Of a stretch of 64,000 bases of DNA, positions 34,249 to 40,035 are shown piece after piece. Below the pieces are notes generated by a model, which was given only the letters and a program-made list of their open reading frames with translations, was not told the origin of the DNA and made no database searches. The stretch is taken from contig NZ_JHAC01000050.1 in assembly GCF_000599865.1 (NCBI RefSeq), positions 1 to 64,000 of the forward strand, in the 5' to 3' direction. The stretch is from Deinococcus phoenicis (GTDB lineage Bacteria; Deinococcota; Deinococci; Deinococcales; Deinococcaceae). The position numbers and the translations under genes were made by a program. Position 1 is the stretch's first letter, and the number at the start of each line of letters is the position of its first letter.

Positions 34249-34294
34249 AAACAGGACTCGCGCGGATGCTGGCCGGCTCGCACGAGTCCTGTTT
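34249..34294 (-). terminator. Terminator-like hairpin between SSB-like and helicase genes
   Basis: Perfect 12-bp arms (AAACAGGACTCG, 34249-34260, and CGAGTCCTGTTT, 34283-34294) around a 22-nt loop. The arm symmetry gives a short T-run on both strands. It sits in the 75-bp gap of an otherwise continuous operon and so may attenuate, or be overcome by antitermination, to make more SSB-like protein than helicase. Confidence 0.6.
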
Positions 34295-34301
34295 TCAGGG
34301 G

Positions 34302-34958
34302 TTAGTAGTCGAGGTCAGGGCTAGCACCAGCAGCCACAGGTGCGGGAACCGGTGCGGGACGGGCGGGGGCCATCTTCTGTTGGGGTGCAGCCGCCGGTGC
34401 GGGGGCAGCCTTCATCGGCTTTTTGGGGCCACCCGCCGCCGCGATCTGCATGACTTTGGCGATCTCGTTGCCTTCCTTCTCGCCGTTGTTCCAGATGCCC
34501 ACGACCAGGCGGCACTTCTTGCCCAGCAGCTCCTGGCCGTCCACCGTGAGGCTCTTGACCTCGGCCTTCTCGGGCTTGCCCTGATCGTTCATGCCCTGGA
34601 TGTGTTCGACCAGTTCGGCATAGCTCTGGATGAACTCGCCCAGGTCGAGGTCCAGCAGGCCGGCGTTCTCGTTGTTGAGAGCGAGGCCCGCGATTTCCCC
34701 GGCGCGCTTCCAGAAGGCGCTCTTCTCGTTCCACTTCATGTTCTTGGGGAAGCCGAGGTAGTCCACCAGCTCGAAGTCCTGGCCTTCGTCGTCGGTCCAC
34801 TTCCAGATGAACATGATTTTCGGCGCGCCTTCGGCTTGAAATTTGGTGGGTTTACCCATCAGTACCAGAGCCTTGTCGAGCACCATGTCGTAGGTGCCTT
34901 CGGGGAAGAGAGTGCGCTCGAAGTTGCTGCTTTCCTTGCTCTGTCCGGTAAGTCCCAT
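34302..34958 (-). CDS. SSB-like phage replication protein
   Basis: 218 residues, MGLTGQSKESSNFERTLFPEGTYDMVLDKALV, after AGGAGACACCACC. The N-terminal half would form an OB-type barrel (EGTYDMVLDKALVLMGKPTKF ... KIMFIWKWTDDEGQDFELVDYLGF). The C-terminal 50 residues are a disordered Ala/Pro linker ending in an acidic-aromatic tip (SPDLDY), the arrangement by which single-stranded-DNA-binding proteins recruit partners. It heads the replication operon. This is a pattern-based assignment; the family itself is not recognised with certainty. Confidence 0.6.
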   Translation of the reverse strand: MGLTGQSKESSNFERTLFPEGTYDMVLDKALVLMGKPTKFQAEGAPKIMFIWKWTDDEGQDFELVDYLGFPKNMKWNEKSAFWKRAGEIAGLALNNENAGLLDLDLGEFIQSYAELVEHIQGMNDQGKPEKAEVKSLTVDGQELLGKKCRLVVGIWNNGEKEGNEIAKVMQIAAAGGPKKPMKAAPAPAAAPQQKMAPARPAPVPAPVAAGASPDLDY

Positions 34959-35079
34959 GGTGGTGTCTCCTGTGCTGGCCCGGTGCTTGAGGGTCAGGGG
35001 CCGTGTGAATGGAGGGGTGTCAGGTCTACGTGCGGTCTCGGCGTGGTAAGGTATGCGCCACCCACCAAACAAAACGCGC

Positions 35080-35085
35080 TATAAT
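35080..35085 (+). promoter_or_regulatory. Consensus -10 TATAAT of the HNH gene, leaderless, inside a palindrome
   Basis: TATAAT begins 11 nt before the ATG at 35091, so transcription should start at or next to the start codon. It is framed by AACGC ... GCGTT (35073-35090), a perfect 5-bp inverted repeat that could bind a repressor. Confidence 0.7.
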
Positions 35086-35090
35086 GCGTT

Positions 35091-35684
35091 ATGCCCGAGA
35101 AAATCTGTTCTCTTTGCGGGGTTACTAAGCCGCTTGCCGAGTTCTTTGCCGATAAGCGCAAGCCTGATGGGAAGCAGTCTCGGTGTAAGCAGTGCGATAC
35201 GGCGAAGTACGCCCATACCCGCGCTGGCAGTCAAAGAGCTTGGCGAGAGCGCAATCCTGACAAGGCCAAGGAAACACGCACTTACGAGAGCAGGCGTGAA
35301 TATTTCGAGGCGCAACGCGCTGCCCCCGGCTACAAGGATTGGAAGCGGGAAAAGGACGCCGAGTACCGCGCTTCTGCCAAGGGTCGTGCGCGGGTGATCA
35401 GGAATCGCGCAAAGCGGCGATACCCCAATGGAGTTCACGAGTTCACTAAACTTGACTGGGAAGCTACTACGCGAGTATTTGGCCGCGTCTGCGCTTACTG
35501 CGGCGGTAGCGAAGAAGTGCATCACGATCACTTCATTCCACTGGCGCAAGGTGGGCAAACGGTGCGAGGCAACATCGTTCCTTGCTGCCTGACCTGCAAT
35601 TCGCTCAAGGGGGATACTCCCCCCGATGAATGGTGTGCGCCCGATGTTTTTGATCGGATTTACGCCGCATTGGTGAAGCTCTGA
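35091..35684 (+). CDS. HNH endonuclease with N-terminal zinc ribbon
   Basis: 197 residues. The N-terminus (ICSLCGVTKPLAEFF ... SRCKQCDTAKY) is a zinc ribbon found on many phage and mobile HNH proteins. The catalytic domain has CAYCGG, HHDHFIPLAQGG, and NIVPCCLTCNSLKG, that is the HNH beta-beta-alpha fold with its structural zinc. It runs opposite to the surrounding operon, has lower GC than its neighbours and has its own leaderless promoter, as expected of a free-standing selfish or homing-type gene. Confidence 0.88.
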   Translation: MPEKICSLCGVTKPLAEFFADKRKPDGKQSRCKQCDTAKYAHTRAGSQRAWRERNPDKAKETRTYESRREYFEAQRAAPGYKDWKREKDAEYRASAKGRARVIRNRAKRRYPNGVHEFTKLDWEATTRVFGRVCAYCGGSEEVHHDHFIPLAQGGQTVRGNIVPCCLTCNSLKGDTPPDEWCAPDVFDRIYAALVKL

Positions 35685-35692
35685 GAGGCGGC

Positions 35693-35875
35693 TCATTTCT
35701 GCCCCCTCTCGAACATCCCCGCCGCTCCCGCGATCCCCGCGAGGAAGGCCAGGCAGCAGACCAGCAGCAGCAGCCGGAGGGCCTGCGGCATGCCGGCCCC
35801 GTAATCCGGGCAGATCAGGTAGGCCGTGAGGTAGGCCGGGAGCGAGAGGCCCAGCAGGTAGGCCGCGCGGTTCAT
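35693..35875 (-). CDS. Small membrane protein (60 aa)
   Basis: Two membrane segments are likely: AAYLLGLSLPAYLTAYLI and ALRLLLLVCCLAFLAGIAGAAG. It is last in a run of coupled small early genes and converges on the HNH gene. Superinfection exclusion is a common role for such proteins; a holin role is less likely this far from a lysis module. Confidence 0.5.
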   Translation of the reverse strand: MNRAAYLLGLSLPAYLTAYLICPDYGAGMPQALRLLLLVCCLAFLAGIAGAAGMFERGQK

Positions 35876-36087
35876 GCCGTCACCTCGTACCGGAAGCTCC
35901 AGCCCCGGCCCCGCCGCACCTGTGGCCGCGTCAGCCGCTCCAACACCACCGCGAGCGCGACGATCAGCACCACGACGGCCAGCGCCCAGGCCGCGCGCAG
36001 CAGCCCGCTGGCATCCGGGCCGAGCAGTGGGGTGATCTCCCAGAGCGCGTACAGGCTCAGGAGCAGGGAGAGAGCAGCGCGGATCAT
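35872..36087 (-). CDS. Small membrane protein (71 aa)
   Basis: Two hydrophobic helices (AALSLLLSLYALWEITPLL and AAWALAVVVLIVALAVVLERL) followed by a basic tail (RPQVRRGRGWSFRYEV). Overlaps both neighbours by 4 nt. Role unknown. Confidence 0.5.
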   Translation of the reverse strand: MIRAALSLLLSLYALWEITPLLGPDASGLLRAAWALAVVVLIVALAVVLERLTRPQVRRGRGWSFRYEVTA

Positions 36088-36335
36088 GCGGCCCGCCTCT
36101 CGGCCCAGCGGCGGTACAGGGCCGCGTCGTGCCGTTGCAGGGCGTCCTGGCCCGCCCAGGTCAGGCGGTAGGTGTCCCCGTCACGCTCCACGTAGCCGAT
36201 GGCGCGCAGGGCCTTGAGCCGCATATAGGCCGTCTCCGGGCGGCAGTCACCGGCGGCGGCGACCTCGCTCACGAGGGTGCAACCGCGACGCAGGGCACGC
36301 AGGGTGGTCACGCTGGGCTGGCTGAGACCGCGCAT
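36084..36335 (-). CDS. Winged-helix DNA-binding protein
   Basis: 83 residues: VTTLRALRRGCTLVSEVAAAGDCRPETAYMRLKALRAIGYVERDGDTYRLTWAGQDAL is the winged helix of MarR/ArsR-type proteins, with recognition helix near AYMRLKAL and wing GYVERDGDTYRLT. It is in the early operon and may regulate early phage genes. Overlaps both neighbours by 1-4 nt. Confidence 0.65.
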   Translation of the reverse strand: MRGLSQPSVTTLRALRRGCTLVSEVAAAGDCRPETAYMRLKALRAIGYVERDGDTYRLTWAGQDALQRHDAALYRRWAERRAA

Positions 36336-36547
36336 CAGCGCCCCCCCCGCATCCGGTAGTGCCGCGTGGGCACGGCGTCCACCTGCTGCTGGACGTAGGC
36401 GGCGTGGCGCTCACGGTTGCGGCGGTCGCGGGCCAGCGCGTCCCGGGTGTCCAGCCAGGAGGCCAGGGCGAGGAGGCCGAGGGCCACGAACGCCAGCACG
36501 GTGACCGCCACGGCGAGGATGAGCAGGGGGTCAGAGGTGGGGGTCAC
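36335..36547 (-). CDS. Small single-pass membrane protein (70 aa)
   Basis: GTG start (VTPTSDPLLILAVAVTVLAFVALG) overlapping the stop of the Imm-5-like gene (GTGA). One membrane helix, then a basic cytoplasmic tail (DTRDALARDRRNRERHAAYVQQQ). The frame continues upstream as an Arg/Gly-rich translation of the tandem repeat, which I reject as coding. Confidence 0.5.
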   Translation of the reverse strand: MTPTSDPLLILAVAVTVLAFVALGLLALASWLDTRDALARDRRNRERHAAYVQQQVDAVPTRHYRMRGGR

Positions 36548-37140
36548 TGGGGGCCGCCTTCCGTCGCCACGCTTTGGGTGTGGTAACGGCGGAGGAGCTG
36601 GCCGCAGGCGTCCCCTGCGGCGGCCCGTGCGGCGTCCCATGCGGCGTCCCATGCGGCGTCCCCTGCGGCGGCCCCTGCGGCGCCCCATGCGGCGCCCCAT
36701 GCGGCGGCCAGCTCCTCCGCCGTTACCACACCCAAAACGTGACCCCGCGCCGCTTCAATGGCCTTTCGGGGGCGGTCGTCGTTCGGGTAGTCCCGCTCGT
36801 ACAGGGGCAGCACCATCTCGGCGCAGTCGGCGGCAAACAGGCGCAGCACGCGCTGACCATCCGGGTGGCAGGCGTCAATAACGCGCAGCACATCCTCCAG
36901 GGCCAGCACCTCCATCGCGCGGTCCAGAGTGACGACGTGTTCGGTGTCCGACTGGCGCACCTTCAGTTTCCGGAGTGCGGAGGCAACGCCTTCCCGGCAC
37001 AGCTTGCCATCAGGGTTCTTCTCGGTCCGCTTCTGCGCGACAACTTGTCCGACCGTCACCCGCAGATCAGCCGTCAGGGCAGGCGGGGTTGCCAGCAGGC
37101 GGGCGTGGGCCTCAGCGATCAGGGGAGACAGGCCGCTCAT
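36544..37140 (-). CDS. Imm-5-like protein with repeat-rich C-terminus
   Basis: 198 residues, MSGLSPLIAEAHARLLATPPALTADL. The middle (YERDYPNDDRPRKAIEAARGHV, about residues 123-144) is the core of the Imm-5/putative immunity family motif 'D-x-R-P-R-x-A-(I/L)-E-A-A-R'. After it comes an Ala/Trp/Gly repeat (AAWGAAWGAAGAAAGDAAWDAAWDAARAAAGD), common at this place in the family. The final segment is encoded by one arm of a 33-bp inverted repeat and so looks remodelled. Imm-5 proteins are thought to neutralise toxins, but the role in a phage is unknown. Confidence 0.65.
   Translation of the reverse strand: MSGLSPLIAEAHARLLATPPALTADLRVTVGQVVAQKRTEKNPDGKLCREGVASALRKLKVRQSDTEHVVTLDRAMEVLALEDVLRVIDACHPDGQRVLRLFAADCAEMVLPLYERDYPNDDRPRKAIEAARGHVLGVVTAEELAAAWGAAWGAAGAAAGDAAWDAAWDAARAAAGDACGQLLRRYHTQSVATEGGPQ
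36573..36736. repeat. 33-bp perfect inverted repeat enclosing GC-rich tandem repeats
   Basis: Left arm 36573-36605 and right arm 36704-36736 are exact reverse complements over 33 bp. The 98 bp between them are tandem copies of a 12-15-bp unit of the type GCGGCGTCCCAT. The outer part of each arm encodes GVVTAEELAA when read outward-in on its own strand: the right arm on the minus strand is the genuine gene sequence, and the left arm is an inverted copy that now forms the C-terminus. Confidence 0.95.
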
Positions 37141-37379
37141 GCCGCCCCTCCCTGCGCCCGGAACACGCCGGGACACTGGCCGTCCGGTGCGGCGTAGTCG
37201 TCGTTGTTGCAGGACCAGCCGGCCCAGTGGAGTGTCCGCACGTCGCCGCAGCAGGTGCAGGTGGCGTGGGTGTGGCCCTGAGCCTGGAGACGGGCCAAGC
37301 GGCGGGCATCACGGGCATCCTGGCGGGCCTCGAAGGCGAGGACGGGGTCAAGCTCGGGGCGGGTATCTGCTACAGTCAT
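37137..37379 (-). CDS. Small Cys-rich phage protein
   Basis: 80 residues, MTVADTRPELDPVLAFEARQDARDARR, start after GAGGTTCCCC. Helical start, then THATCTCCGDVRTLHWAGWSCNNDDYAAPDGQCPG, with cysteines spaced for one zinc ion (CTCCG ... C ... C). A CGAACGTTCG palindrome lies just before it. Unknown function. Confidence 0.55.
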   Translation of the reverse strand: MTVADTRPELDPVLAFEARQDARDARRLARLQAQGHTHATCTCCGDVRTLHWAGWSCNNDDYAAPDGQCPGVFRAQGGAA

Positions 37380-37388
37380 GGGGAACCT

Positions 37389-37398
37389 CGAACGTTCG
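37389..37398. promoter_or_regulatory. Palindrome CGAACGTTCG
   Basis: A perfect 10-bp palindrome 10 nt upstream of the Cys-rich gene start; possible operator or part of an RNA hairpin. Confidence 0.4.
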
Positions 37399-37403
37399 TG
37401 AAG

Positions 37404-37435
37404 GGCCGCGTCTATCTCACGCGGCCATGCTTTTT
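37404..37435 (+). terminator. Rightward terminator-like hairpin
   Basis: GGCCGCG (37404-37410), loop TCTATCTCA, CGCGGCC (37420-37426), then ATGCTTTTT on the plus strand. No rightward gene precedes it, so it may end a small plus-strand RNA or insulate the leftward early operon from antisense transcription. Confidence 0.5.
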
Positions 37436-37436
37436 G

Positions 37437-37577
37437 TCAGCCAGCCAGACGGCTGGGCTGCCGGACGCCCGAACGGGCGGGAACGGTGATGGGGAGCGTT
37501 ACAGCGGCTGTAACGGCACAGGGCGCGGCTGAAGCGGCGTTTGCCCAGGTCTGAATTGCGTGGGTGGTACGGTACAT
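37437..37577 (-). CDS. Small early phage gene (46 aa)
   Basis: MYRTTHAIQTWANAASAAPC and so on, preceded by a very good ribosome site (AAGGGGAGTCCC). It lies in the early leftward region between the HTH gene and the Cys-rich gene. The sequence is Ala/Val/Thr-rich and has no known domain. A 19-bp GTTAC palindrome lies inside it, so part of its sequence may be constrained by DNA binding. Confidence 0.45.
   Translation of the reverse strand: MYRTTHAIQTWANAASAAPCAVTAAVTLPITVPARSGVRQPSRLAG
37497..37515. promoter_or_regulatory. 19-bp palindrome CGTTACAGC-G-GCTGTAACG
   Basis: Perfect 9-bp arms containing GTTAC and GTAAC, the same boxes that are clustered at 28.6-28.9 kb. Suggests one protein binds both sites, for example the initiator or an early repressor. 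Confidence 0.6.
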
Positions 37578-37643
37578 GGGACTCCCCTTCAGCTCGGGTG
37601 CCCTGTACTGATCCGTCGTTTCCAGGCGGGTGGATCAGTCAGG

Positions 37644-37802
37644 TCAGGCGGTGGTCAGCGTGGTGCTGGGTGGTGATGGAGGCGCGAGGGGAGTGGTGCT
37701 GATGGCCTCGCGGGTAAGCCGTGCGGCGTGCATCCGGGCCAGCAGGTCAGCGGCCCAGGCCAGCCGGGACGCGGGGCGGATGGGGTGGGGGGTGGAGGTC
37801 AT
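37644..37802 (-). CDS. Small early phage gene overlapping the HTH gene (52 aa)
   Basis: MTSTPHPIRPASRLAWAADL ... TREAISTTPLAPP. The ATG overlaps the HTH stop (ATGA), the coupling used throughout this operon. A single amphipathic helix (SRLAWAADLLARMHAARLTREAI) and a Pro/Thr tail. Supported only by the overlap and the open frame. Confidence 0.4.
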   Translation of the reverse strand: MTSTPHPIRPASRLAWAADLLARMHAARLTREAISTTPLAPPSPPSTTLTTA

Positions 37803-38035
37803 GCAGGCACCTGCTCAGCCTTTACCCGCAGACCCATATCCTCAATCGCGAAAAGCTCTTCCATCGTGATGCCGAGCGCACGGGCGAGCGGAGCGGCCAC
37901 AGACACGTGTGTGTCGTGGTTTCTCCCCTGCTCGTGGGCCTGAATCAGGGCGGCAGACACGCCCGCCTCACGGGCCAGGGCTTCACGCGACAGGCCGCGC
38001 GCCTCCCTGTGTTCTCTGAGTCGTTTCATCTGCAT
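37799..38035 (-). CDS. HTH regulator (Cro/CI-like), first leftward early gene
   Basis: 78 residues from the ATG at 38035 (MQMKRLREHREARGLSREALAREAG). The HTH_3 domain is residues about 4-60: LREHREARGLSREALAREAGVSAALIQAHEQGRNHDTHVSVAAPLARALGITMEEL. The leftward promoter places transcription start at this ATG; a second ATG 2 codons upstream (38041) overlaps the -10 box. As the first gene of the early operon, opposite an HTH-ImmA operon, it is the Cro-like member of the switch. Confidence 0.75.
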   Translation of the reverse strand: MQMKRLREHREARGLSREALAREAGVSAALIQAHEQGRNHDTHVSVAAPLARALGITMEELFAIEDMGLRVKAEQVPA

Positions 38036-38140
38036 ACCCATAGTCTAAGGCTCTTCGGGTGATACGTCAATAACACTACGGGTCTGCCGTTAGACTATGT
38101 GGGAACCCATGAGGGAGTATTGACGTATGGGTATGCCGAT
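38028..38140. promoter_or_regulatory. Lysogeny switch region with three pairs of inverted repeats
   Basis: Pair A: CATAGTCTAA (38039-38048) and TTAGACTATG (38090-38099), exact. Pair B: ATACGTCAATA (38062-38072) and TATTGACGTAT (38118-38128), exact 11 bp. Pair C: 38028-38043 and 38125-38140, 14 of 16 identical, each containing ATGGGTATGC. The region lies between the two divergent HTH genes, so these are the likely operators for both regulators. Confidence 0.75.
38042..38070 (-). promoter_or_regulatory. Leftward early promoter TTGACG-17-TAGACT
   Basis: On the minus strand -35 TTGACG (38070-38065), 17-bp spacer, -10 TAGACT (38047-38042). The -35 lies in repeat B and the -10 in repeat A, so binding at either site would block it. 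Transcription should start at the ATG at 38035, giving a leaderless mRNA. Confidence 0.75.
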
Positions 38141-38174
38141 ATGCTCACTCACGTATCAGCAGGCAGACGGCTAA
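38127..38174 (+). CDS. Possible 15-residue leader peptide before the HTH repressor
   Basis: MGMPICSLTYQQADG, with GAGGGAG 9 nt before its ATG; its TAA overlaps the ATG of the HTH gene (TAATG). It may serve only to bring ribosomes to that start. Very short, so uncertain. Confidence 0.35.
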   Translation: MGMPICSLTYQQADG

Positions 38175-38752
38175 TGCCAGAGGCGCGCCTCCCTCGCAGC
38201 CGCTCGAAGGCCAATCTCCCCACGTGGGCTGCCGCGTTGCGTGTCCGCCGCGCTGAACTGGGGAAGAGCCAGGAGCAGGTGGCGCTGGACAGCGGCATCC
38301 TGAACCAGACCACGGTGAGCGAGTTGGAGGGCGGACGGTATGACCTCGCCAATTTGACGATTGCCCGACTCGCAGGGCTGGCGCGTGGGCTGGGCTGGAC
38401 CTTGGCGCAGATGGAAGTCGCGCTGGGGGTGGATTTTGGCCTGAGCAGCTACGAGGGAGCCATGCCCACCCCCCGCAGTCGCCCCCAACGCCCCCGAGCC
38501 TCTGCCGCTCTTTCCGCCGCTGCCCAGGGATACCACGCGCCCCCTGAGCCACTGCCTATCCCGGACGCCCTGCGGGAGGCAGCAGCGACGTTCGGCCAGC
38601 AGCCAGAGTTTGCCCCGCTGAGTGAGTTGCGCTGGCAACGATATCTGGCCGAGATTCCCTTCCGTCGCACCCCGACCACACCGGGGGAATGGCTGGTTGT
38701 GTACCTGAATCGCCGGGATGAGGTGGACCCACCGGAGCCGGAGCGTGATTGA
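38174..38752 (+). CDS. HTH transcriptional regulator, candidate phage repressor
   Basis: 192 residues from the ATG at 38174 (MPEARLPRSRSKANLP). HTH_3 domain at about residues 17-75: WAAALRVRRAELGKSQEQVALDSGILNQTTVSELEGGRYDLANLTIARLAGLARGLG. The remainder is a Pro/Arg linker and a C-terminal segment (LRWQRYLAEIPFRR, GEWLVVYLNRRDEVDPPEPERD). The stop overlaps the start of an ImmA-type protease gene. Repressor plus ImmA is the ICEBs1/phi105-type switch, in which the protease removes the repressor on DNA damage; no LexA-like self-cleavage domain is present. Upstream in-frame starts (38141, 38099) cannot be excluded. Confidence 0.75.
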   Translation: MPEARLPRSRSKANLPTWAAALRVRRAELGKSQEQVALDSGILNQTTVSELEGGRYDLANLTIARLAGLARGLGWTLAQMEVALGVDFGLSSYEGAMPTPRSRPQRPRASAALSAAAQGYHAPPEPLPIPDALREAAATFGQQPEFAPLSELRWQRYLAEIPFRRTPTTPGEWLVVYLNRRDEVDPPEPERD

Positions 38753-39413
38753 CGACGTGATCCATAGCCTGCTGCGCTACACCGAGGCACGCGGCACGGA
38801 AGCGGCTCCTAGCGCCGACATGCCCGCCCTGGCGGATGGACTGGGCTACACGCTGGCTCCCCATGAGCGGAGCTTTTTTGATCCCCTCACCGGCACCGCC
38901 TACATCAAGCGCACCCGCGACCCCCTCCAGTACAACAGCGACGCGGGGCATGAACTCGCGCACGCCCTGGCGCTAGAAGCGGCCCCTGGCTCGCCCAGCT
39001 ATCGCGACGTGGTGCGCCGCTACCACGCCCAGGTGCCTGACCTGCTGGCCCACGAGGAACGCCTGACTGACCATGCAGGCGACGTGCTGACCATGCCTCC
39101 CGATCTCGTGCGGGTCACCCTGGACATCTGCGGGGTGAACGCGATAGCGGTCTGGGTGCTGCATCAGGCCGCCCAGGTGCGCCTGCACGAGGCGCTGCGC
39201 CGCGTGGTGCATTTCAACCTCGATGGCCGTGCCGGGGGGTTCATCGGCTACGGCGGCAGAATCACCCACGCCAGCTCGTACCGCTACCGCCTGCCCCCCT
39301 GGGTAGGTGATCCGGTCCCGGATGAAGACGAGTTCCAGGGCGAGGGCGTGAGCCTGTTTCAGGTGCCAGGGAGACGTAACACCGTCATTGGTCTGATCGT
39401 CATAGAGGAGTGA
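38745..39413 (+). CDS. ImmA/IrrE-family zinc metallopeptidase
   Basis: 222 residues from GTG at 38745, which overlaps the repressor stop. HELAH (residues 69-73, in SDAGHELAHALALE) is the zinc motif of ImmA/IrrE (DUF955) peptidases, with further acidic residues downstream (HEERLTDHAGDVLTMP) that may supply the third ligand. ImmA proteins cleave their neighbouring HTH repressor. In Deinococcus the host homologue IrrE cleaves DdrO after irradiation. The C-terminal 90 residues are not clearly assigned. Confidence 0.85.
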   Translation: MIDDVIHSLLRYTEARGTEAAPSADMPALADGLGYTLAPHERSFFDPLTGTAYIKRTRDPLQYNSDAGHELAHALALEAAPGSPSYRDVVRRYHAQVPDLLAHEERLTDHAGDVLTMPPDLVRVTLDICGVNAIAVWVLHQAAQVRLHEALRRVVHFNLDGRAGGFIGYGGRITHASSYRYRLPPWVGDPVPDEDEFQGEGVSLFQVPGRRNTVIGLIVIEE

Positions 39414-39417
39414 TGTC

Positions 39418-40035
39418 ATGAAGAAACTGCTTGCCCTAGCTATGCTGTCGGCCTTTCCTGCCTCCGCTGCTCCGCTCTATACGGTGACGGTCAATCTGTC
39501 CCCAAAGAATGTCAACGCTTCTATCTTTCTCATTAACGACTCCAAAAACGCACCCAAATCAGCCTCCTGCGCCAAAGAAAAGAGCGACAAGCTTGTCTGT
39601 AGACTGCCAGCCGGAAATTATTCGCTGTCAGTATTTGACCCTCTTGATGGCTCTGTAACTTTCCCAAAGGTAGAGAAGAAAATAAAGGTTACTAAAGATA
39701 CTATTATTAACCAAATGGTAGCCGCCAAGTTTAAAAGTATCCGCCCAATGCCAGCCGAGGGCGCTGATGCTTTTAATTCAATAGCAATTTCTGTTAATGG
39801 AGAGGTGTACGACTGCAAAACATATGTCATGTCACGTCTATGTGCCATAACGCCGCTAGATGTTCAGAGCGTAAGAACACTCATTAGCCTAAATCAAAAC
39901 GTAAAACAAATTACCGCTTGGGAGCGAGCGGATGTATTTGTTATGGGAAATTTTCTCATTGGCAACCGCACGTACCAGATTCTTCTGAGTTCTCGTTCAG
40001 ATGATGGGACTTTGATCCAGTTCGCACTCCCATGA
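39418..40035 (+). CDS. Exported protein of low GC content, candidate cargo gene
   Basis: 205 residues with a signal peptide (MKKLLALAMLSAFPASA) and strong ribosome site (GAGGAG). The mature part has four cysteines (SASCAKEK, LVCRLP, YDCKTY, SRLCAI), probably two disulphides, and begins with a beta-rich domain (LYTVTVNLSPKNVNASIFLIND). Its base composition is far more AT-rich than anything else in the window, so it came from elsewhere. Its position between the lysogeny genes and the integrase means it is expressed in the lysogen. Confidence 0.75.
   Translation: MKKLLALAMLSAFPASAAPLYTVTVNLSPKNVNASIFLINDSKNAPKSASCAKEKSDKLVCRLPAGNYSLSVFDPLDGSVTFPKVEKKIKVTKDTIINQMVAAKFKSIRPMPAEGADAFNSIAISVNGEVYDCKTYVMSRLCAITPLDVQSVRTLISLNQNVKQITAWERADVFVMGNFLIGNRTYQILLSSRSDDGTLIQFALP

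Noticed and set aside
35693..36547. Holin genes among the small membrane proteins
   Set aside because: They belong to the early operon, with no endolysin nearby; small membrane proteins there have other common roles.
36586..36715. CRISPR array
   Set aside because: The repeats are contiguous 12-15-bp coding units with no spacers.
36574..37197. Plus-strand frame across the inverted repeat (MGVVTAEELAAG ...)
   Set aside because: Exists only because the left arm is an inverted copy; the rest is antisense to the Imm-5-like gene.
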